Assembly: GCA_001839685.1 (NCBI GenBank)
Contig: MLAK01000217.1
Location: forward strand, 107,445-171,444
DNA from: Tritrichomonas foetus
Taxonomy: Eukaryota; Parabasalia; Tritrichomonadida; Tritrichomonadidae
Reading direction: 5' to 3'
DNA: 64,000 nucleotides
Made by a program: the position numbers and the translations under genes. The notes under the pieces were generated by a model. It did no database searches. It saw only the letters and a list, made by a program, of their open reading frames with translations, and had not been told where the DNA came from. This document shows positions 58,671 through 64,000 of the stretch, piece after piece (the first letter of the stretch is position 1; the number at the start of each line of letters is the position of its first letter).

Positions 58671-59951
58671 TTACAAAGCATGATTATTAATATTAAACCA
58701 GAATCCAGTGAAACTGGAGGATTGAATTTTAAAATTCCTATTATCATCATTTACAAATCGAATAATTAATGATTCAAAAGGAAAACGATCATTCACATTA
58801 TATTTAAATTTAATGTTGACAACTTCTTTGTCGTTTGATATTGGACTGATATCATTGAATGTTTGAGGGCCAAATGATGATGTTGCTTGAAGTCCCATCA
58901 TTGGGACACCTTTCGGCGTTGATAATATAATTTCAAATTCGCTGATGTAAAACTGAATATTTGGATTTTCTCTTGCAATTTTAATTTCTAGTGAGTTTTG
59001 AAAGAATCCAGTAACTTTTAAATGATATTCTTGTGGATTTTTTAATAAATTATTTGCATTTTCAAAATAGTTGATATTCAGTGAAGAGTAACGATTCAGT
59101 AAAGATAATGTTTGTTCATAGCTTGTCGAATTTAATGCCAATAAAATTGATGATAAGTAAGGCGCTTGACTAATTGATTTATTTCTTGTATTCAAAATCA
59201 TATTTTTTGCTCGTTCTTCAATGAAAGACTGGTAATTAATTTGGTTCCATTCATTTTCGCTCAAAAATTGCCATTTGACGATATTTCGAAATTGTACAGG
59301 GTTTTCATTATTATAAGTACAATATTGGGAAAGCCACTTAACTAGTTCAAACTCTGAAGGAACACGAAGTGAAGTGCTTGTTAAAAATGACTTGATGAGT
59401 TTTATTGGAAAGCAAAGGAAATCTTCATCACACATCAATTTTCCAAAATTCGAAGCAATGACTTTATTGAAACCATTTGGCAAAGGTGGAATAAATGGTG
59501 AATTTGTGATCGCATGAATGATTTGCTTAATCTGCTTAAATTCAATACTGCGTGAAATAACCGTCTCTGCTTCTTGTCGGAGTTGATCGAGTTGTAGATA
59601 CCATGAAATTGTGAGAATTGAAAAAGCGTTTTCCCCATTTAAAAAACTCGAATCGCCTGTATAAAGATATTTTAAAACGTATGGAAAGCATTTGGTTGGA
59701 TCAGGAACTCGTAAATAGATTTCGTCGGCGTGTGATTCTTGAAAATTGTTCATAAACAAATCGTAAAAGTATCCTCCATTTGATATTAAAACATTTCGGT
59801 GGCATTCATAGCGATCTTTGTCCACTTCGAGAACTACGTCATAAAATAACTTTTTCTGCTGCAATTCCCAAAGCCTTTCGCCTCGTGCAGCGAATAATGA
59901 ATCATTCATTCGAAATTTTGACAAAAGAGAATTTTTCACAAATTCTGCCAT
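58671..59951 (-). CDS. BTB-BACK protein with discoidin-like C-terminus
   Basis: The 426-residue protein has a clear BTB domain at about 28-125: LFYDVVLEVDKDRYECHRNV, then LISNGGYFYDLFMNNFQES and VLKYLYTGD. A BACK-like helical region follows (about 130-245), then a linker, and a beta-rich C-terminus (about 310-426) with SFTGFWFNI near the end, like the F5/8-type-C fold of the protein at 5548. BTB-BACK proteins often bind cullin-3 as substrate adaptors; T. foetus-type families of this layout are large. The decayed transposon begins 80 bases upstream of the start. Confidence 0.82.
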   Translation of the reverse strand: MAEFVKNSLLSKFRMNDSLFAARGERLWELQQKKLFYDVVLEVDKDRYECHRNVLISNGGYFYDLFMNNFQESHADEIYLRVPDPTKCFPYVLKYLYTGDSSFLNGENAFSILTISWYLQLDQLRQEAETVISRSIEFKQIKQIIHAITNSPFIPPLPNGFNKVIASNFGKLMCDEDFLCFPIKLIKSFLTSTSLRVPSEFELVKWLSQYCTYNNENPVQFRNIVKWQFLSENEWNQINYQSFIEERAKNMILNTRNKSISQAPYLSSILLALNSTSYEQTLSLLNRYSSLNINYFENANNLLKNPQEYHLKVTGFFQNSLEIKIARENPNIQFYISEFEIILSTPKGVPMMGLQATSSFGPQTFNDISPISNDKEVVNIKFKYNVNDRFPFESLIIRFVNDDNRNFKIQSSSFTGFWFNINNHAL

Positions 59952-60459
59952 TTTTTCATTTGATTTCCTCAGAAAAAATTATTTCAGAAAAACTGCAAAA
60001 ATTTCTGCTGGCATTAATTTTATTTAAATATTAAGGATAAACTCCGGTGAAGTGATGTGAAGAATCATTCTTCAATGGATGACCTCGGGATCAAAAAGTT
60101 TGTTCATATTCTGAGCATTTGAACGATGTAAAATATTAGGGTCCCTTTTCAGATTGGCCTAAAGGTCAAAATGAATAAGATACAAATATCGAAAACAAAA
60201 GTATCGNAAAGCAATTAAACAAACAATCTAATAAAATCTTTTGAAGCAAACATAAAGCTTGACGCAACTCATTTCATTTTCTCTTATCTAATTTNTGATT
60301 TCAGATTGATTCCAATGTTTTTTATCTTTCAGTAATTTTCCATAGTGCCCCTGGTTATACTTTATAGTTTTCTACTCNCTATNTNGTTTTTCTCATACAT
60401 TCAAATTTGCATCATTCATAAACATGTTTTCATCAAAGATCGTCCACCATATTTCACTA

Positions 60460-61410
60460 AGCCTTTGCCAAAATGACCTGGTTAACCATAAAAAGTTCCA
60501 AAATTCCCGGTTTGTTAACCAAATCGAACGATAGAGATACTCGGTTGAAACTCTCAAAGGTTAACAAAAAAAATCTAACTAAAGGTTAACCTAACCATTT
60601 GGTTGGTTTACCAAAAACCTTTCACCAACCGACCGATATATTTTTTGGTTAACCAAATTTAATAGAAAAATTAGCTACTCCATATTATTCCATTTTTTAA
60701 AGATGAACTTCAATTACAAGCCATGTATTACATTTAATTTAACGAAAAATAGTAAAATATATGAAAAATGGAAGAAGAAGTCGAATTTTGGCACTTTTTA
60801 TCACCATTATTTTCCAATGATTTCGATATTACCAATCATTAATATTTCAATGATTGTTAAATAACAAAGAAAGAAAGTAATTAAACTCATTTCAATATTT
60901 ATAAAAATTATAATTCATAATTAATTATTTTTAATATTCATCAANTAAATAAAGATTCAATGATGGATAAACTTGAAGAATACATGGAAGAAATATAAAT
61001 ATATATAAAATATTAAAGAAGCAATTAAGAAAATAATTTGTTTCATGAATGAAATAAATTACATTGCAACATTAGTATCTCCACCTTCTGTAACTTGAAC
61101 AACTATATAAGGATGAATTTCTATTCTTTTTGTTTTAAAATTTAAACATTTCTGAAAATTATAAATCGAATTCATCGAAATCTAAATTCTGATGATGATT
61201 GTAAATAAATCCTAATTGTCTATTCTCTCATGAAAATATTAATAAAGATGCTACTTCATTCTTTATAAATGTTTTATTACCTTTCCAACCTAAAATTAAT
61301 AATATATGAGACAATATTGAATATATAATTATTTCTGACGTTTTTGGTTAACCAAAAGTCAGATGTCACTTTTGATAAACTTTTGGTTCATTTTTTGGTT
61401 AATCATTACC
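60460..61410. repeat. Cluster of GGTTAACCAAA motifs, possible nested insertion
   Basis: Many copies of GGTTAACCAAA-like sequence, direct and inverted, cluster at 60477-60660 and again at 61343-61410. The spacing of two clusters suggests sub-terminal repeats of a nested insertion; the exact borders are not clear. Confidence 0.45.
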
Positions 61411-61426
61411 TTCAATACCCCAAACC

Positions 61427-62080
61427 ATGTCAGAAATAAATGATATTAGTAATCAAATATTGAAGTTAAATAAACTTCCAAAAGTATGTGAAGAATGCTT
61501 GACGAGTTTGAAAGTTGTTGAAGAATCATTCATTTGATTTAACAATAGTTTTAAAAAACCAGAATCATCATTTTTACACCAAATTGCCAAAATTTCCAGC
61601 GAACTAACTGATGTTATTGTCCAGTATCTAGGTAGAAATTCCGTTTCGTAACTTCTAAAGAGAATATTATTACTTCTCTCTATCTAATGTCCAAAAACTG
61701 GTATGTAGTGAAGCATCTCCTCTTATTGAAAAAGCTTTTATGGAATTTTCCAATGCACACAATAGAATTCAAAAAGGTTATTTGATTCATCGTATGTTAA
61801 AAATGATGGAATAGTAGAAACAACTCTTAACTTTCTTAGAAATGGAGAAGAAGTTGTAAAGGCAACATTTCATACATCCAATTCGACAATTAATATCTAA
61901 ATTCAAGAAGAATTGGCTTCAAGTACTTCTCTACTTATAGGCAGTTTTGATAATTATAATAAATAGGTGAAATATCAGCTCTTATTGAAATATAATTGGG
62001 TAAATGAAGCGAATTTATCACTAAATCTTATTCTTAAAGAACCAAGTAAAATCTTTACGTTGACAAAAATACTATTGAAT
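61427..62080 (+). pseudogene. Broken helical-protein gene inside the element
   Basis: An ATG at 61427 starts SEINDISNQILKLNKLPKV, broken by TGA near 61539. Protein-like pieces follow in shifted frames: HQIAKISSELTDVIVQYLG, SPLIEKAFMEFSNAHNRIQK and VNEANLSLNLILKEPSKIFT, with further stops. The helical pattern, with ELTD...YLG, vaguely recalls BAR-domain proteins; I give no firm name. It may be cargo carried by the transposon or a gene into which it was inserted. Confidence 0.5.
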
Positions 62081-62937
62081 TAAAAGAGGAGAATAAAAAA
62101 AGAAAGATGATACTCAAAAAGATATTCATACATCACTATGTTTCAATGTGCTGATGTGCTTTTGCTATTCCTTTGAATTCGGAGTATCGTCCTGTTTTTT
62201 TTTTCTCCCCAAAGCTATTTCAAATGATTATTATTGCTTTCTTAAATTCACTATTTAGATGTTATATTATGTTTTGTTACATGAGTTTGAATTCTAGAGA
62301 TTAGGTCAAAGTATTGAAATTAAATGATATTTAATTATCATATTTTATAGATGTGTACAATAATATATATAGTAGCATTCAATAAAGAATTTATAAGTTA
62401 TAACGAGTTACTTTCCAGAATCACTGTGATGAAAATATTAAGGAAAAATAGATTGTTAACATACCGAACTTCTTTTGTAACTTATCTCTGGTAGTAAGAA
62501 TCTGTCTCCAGAAATGCATTAGATTTATCTTCATTGATGAAATGAATATTAATTAAAAAATGAATTATTTTTATATTTGACAAAAAAGATGATTAGTGTA
62601 TTGCTATGAAAATCTATAAAAAAATTTTGAAGATATATATTTTGCTCATAACTTTGGGAAGAGATCCCGGCGAAGGAGAAAATAATAATTTTGGATAACT
62701 TTTTGCATTCTAGGATCTTTAATTTGAACTCCCTTGTTAGAGGACGGCTTTATAGCTGCTTTGTGGATGATTATTGTTTTGATTAAATGAGATAAACCGA
62801 ATTTCCGAATACTGAGTGGATAGATAGAACATGGATTCAAAATTGATAAAAAAAGCACGTTTATAAAAAGGACTTTTTTCATCAAAAAGTTTCTTATCGT
62901 CGATTTGTCATCACTTCACCGGAGTTTATCCTTAATA

Positions 62938-63302
62938 ATGCCTCTTTTATTCATATCAGACATAAAATCATAAATGCCATCAGGAAGTATGAATTTAGGA
63001 CTTTTGATTGGTTTGATCAAATCAGAGTTTCCTTGATAATGATTGACAAATTAATTTCATTGAAAATATTGATTTTTCTTAAGAATTATTTCTATATTGG
63101 TGAACTTTTTCAAATAAGATTTTCAAAGATGTCTCAATTTATCTATCATTAGAAGGGAAACTCATGATCAAAAGGAAATAAAAAAGAAAAAAATTGGGCA
63201 TTATACCACTATTAATTAAAAAGAAAGAAAGAAGGGGGGAGGGGGGAAAAAAAACATATTTAGTTGATACAATTTTATGAGAGTATCGTGGATAATAGTA
63301 GA
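62938..63302. other. Intergenic spacer
   Basis: About 365 bases with a purine-rich stretch (GAAAGAAAGAAGGGGGGAGGGGGG) at about 63222-63246. No gene recognised. Confidence 0.4.
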
Positions 63303-63659
63303 CTAATCGTTTTGAGTTTGGATTTCTGTGGTAATTTCGCCAAAGAGTGCTTCCATTTTTTCGTTAATGCTGATAAATTGATTATTAATATCATTAATTT
63401 CTGAGTACTGCCTATCCAAAGCAGATGAAACTTGTGCTATGTTTTCAGATGTCGACATTATTAAATCCAAAGACTTCATAAGATCGTTTGTTTTGATTTG
63501 ATCAGATTGATCAGGAATCGCTGGTTTATTTGTTGGTAGATGGCATCGAATTCGTTCGAATGAAAAAGGAGTACTCTTTCCTGTCGAGGCGAAGTCGAAG
63601 AAATTCATACAACTAATTTTTAACTTGGGTCTGTTCGCATCAAATAAAAAAACCTCCAT
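63303..63659 (-). CDS. Small coiled-coil protein, 118 aa
   Basis: The ATG frame starts MEVFLFDANRPKLKISCMNF, has a middle part with Pro and polar residues (CHLPTNKPAIPDQSDQIK) and a C-terminal coil (about 60-115: MKSLDLIMSTSENIAQVSSA). The composition is less skewed than the flanks, so it is probably real. It could also be the last exon-like part of a longer coil. No family recognised. A Gln-rich gene ends about 107 bases upstream on the same strand. Confidence 0.55.
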   Translation of the reverse strand: MEVFLFDANRPKLKISCMNFFDFASTGKSTPFSFERIRCHLPTNKPAIPDQSDQIKTNDLMKSLDLIMSTSENIAQVSSALDRQYSEINDINNQFISINEKMEALFGEITTEIQTQND

Positions 63660-63766
63660 AGAAAGGTCGTTTAGAGGTCAAAATTACGTCATCAAATTCT
63701 GAATCATATATAAAAATTATTTTTAACTGTTTGGAGTTGAATTCACAACTTGAAGCTGTTGAATAA

Positions 63767-64000
63767 CTAGTAATTGACTAGAAAATGATTTATCACGATT
63801 TGAATATTTTGTTGTGACTCATTTTGATTTTGTTGATGAATAGGTAGTAGATTTTGTTGATGAATTGATTGATCAATTTGTTGTTGAGTTGGTTGATCAA
63901 TTTGTTGTTGGATTTGTTGATGAATTGATTGATCAATTTGTTGTTGAGTTGGTTGATAAATTTGTTGTTGGATTTGTTGTTGAATTGGTTGATAAATTTG
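63767..64000 (-). CDS. C-terminal end of a Gln-rich repeat protein (partial)
   Basis: The minus strand is open from the window edge to TAG at 63767-63769, giving 77 residues. Most of it is a repeat of QQQIDQ, SIHQQI and QQQIYQP units coded by an imperfect repeat from 63835 to the edge. The last 25 residues are not repetitive (NESQQNIQIVINHFLVNY). The start is beyond the window. Gln-rich repeats are common in trichomonad proteins; the function cannot be told. Confidence 0.6.
   Translation of the reverse strand, partial: QIYQPIQQQIQQQIYQPTQQQIDQSIHQQIQQQIDQPTQQQIDQSIHQQNLLPIHQQNQNESQQNIQIVINHFLVNY

Larger units (their letters stand above)
60031..62935. mobile_element. Decayed 2.9-kb inverted-repeat element
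   Basis: A perfect 27-bp inverted repeat, 60031-60057 and 62909-62935, starts TTAAGGATAAACTCCGG and ends GTGATG. The flanks are TA on both sides (60029-60030 and 62936-62937), consistent with a TA target site; TTAA (piggyBac-like) cannot be excluded. The core TCCGG-N4-GTGATG is the same as in the mariner at 46270-47559. The interior has no long frame. It contains six ambiguous bases, GGTTAACC-type motifs and a broken gene (61427-62080). Confidence 0.8.

Noticed and set aside
62646..62885. 79-codon minus-strand frame in the dead element
   Set aside because: It abuts the right inverted end and could be a transposase remnant, but no motif such as DDE/D or helix-turn-helix is visible.
60031..62935. 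CRISPR array, prophage or bacterial insertion sequence
   Set aside because: No spaced repeats, phage genes or bacterial transposase exist; the whole window is eukaryotic in gene content.

Overview
The window looks like nuclear DNA of a parabasalid flagellate, most probably Tritrichomonas or a close relative of Trichomonas; this is inferred, no search was run. Supporting features are an AT-rich genome with dense, nearly intron-free genes on both strands, many stop codons running into TAAA (the trichomonad stop/poly(A) arrangement), TCAYTW initiator-like sites just upstream of several start codons, one ultra-short trichomonad-type intron, an intact mariner, and BTB proteins ending in a discoidin-like domain. 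Runs of N and single ambiguous bases fall mostly in repeats, as in a draft assembly.

Layout. 1-9.9 kb: coiled-coil protein, a PPDK relative lacking its catalytic residues, a TruA/PUS pseudouridine synthase, a BTB-like/discoidin protein, an SP-RING (PIAS-like) protein and a polytopic membrane protein. 10-20.6 kb: a candidate structured RNA, a Rab GTPase with a 25-nt intron, glutaminyl-tRNA synthetase, tandem 61-bp palindromes, a TPR protein with a Ser/His/Asp tail, poly(A)-binding protein and a helical-solenoid protein. 20.7-28.7 kb: a 1657-residue membrane protein with a PAS domain and a degenerate cyclase domain, then a WDR6-like WD40 protein. 28.8-34.7 kb: gene-poor, with a 13-bp minisatellite interrupted by an 895-base gap, a decayed gene, a Myb/SANT-like gene and a 19-bp minisatellite.

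34.7-46.2 kb: a hexapeptide-repeat protein, a thioredoxin with a CPGC active site, a TFIIIC tau138/GTF3C1-like protein, an M18 aminopeptidase relative lacking metal ligands, a SCAMP-like protein and a BTB/coiled-coil protein. 46.3-47.6 kb: an apparently intact mariner. 47.9-59.9 kb: a possible 25-codon ORF, ribosomal protein eS30, a cytosolic carboxypeptidase, coiled-coil and HEAT-like proteins, a histone-fold protein, small membrane proteins and a BTB-BACK-discoidin protein. 60.0-62.9 kb: a 2.9-kb decayed element with 27-bp inverted ends whose core matches the mariner ends. The window closes with a small coiled-coil gene and the 3' end of a Gln-rich gene.

The genes do not form a pathway. Translation and RNA functions recur (GlnRS, PABP, eS30, PUS, WDR6-like, TFIIIC-like), as do trafficking functions (Rab, SCAMP-like, exportin-like solenoid). 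The most unusual observations are three enzyme-family proteins with destroyed active sites (PPDK, cyclase, M18), the exactly placed 25-nt intron, the structured-RNA candidate near 10.3 kb, and the shared TCCGG-N4-GTGATG core linking the live and the dead transposon.
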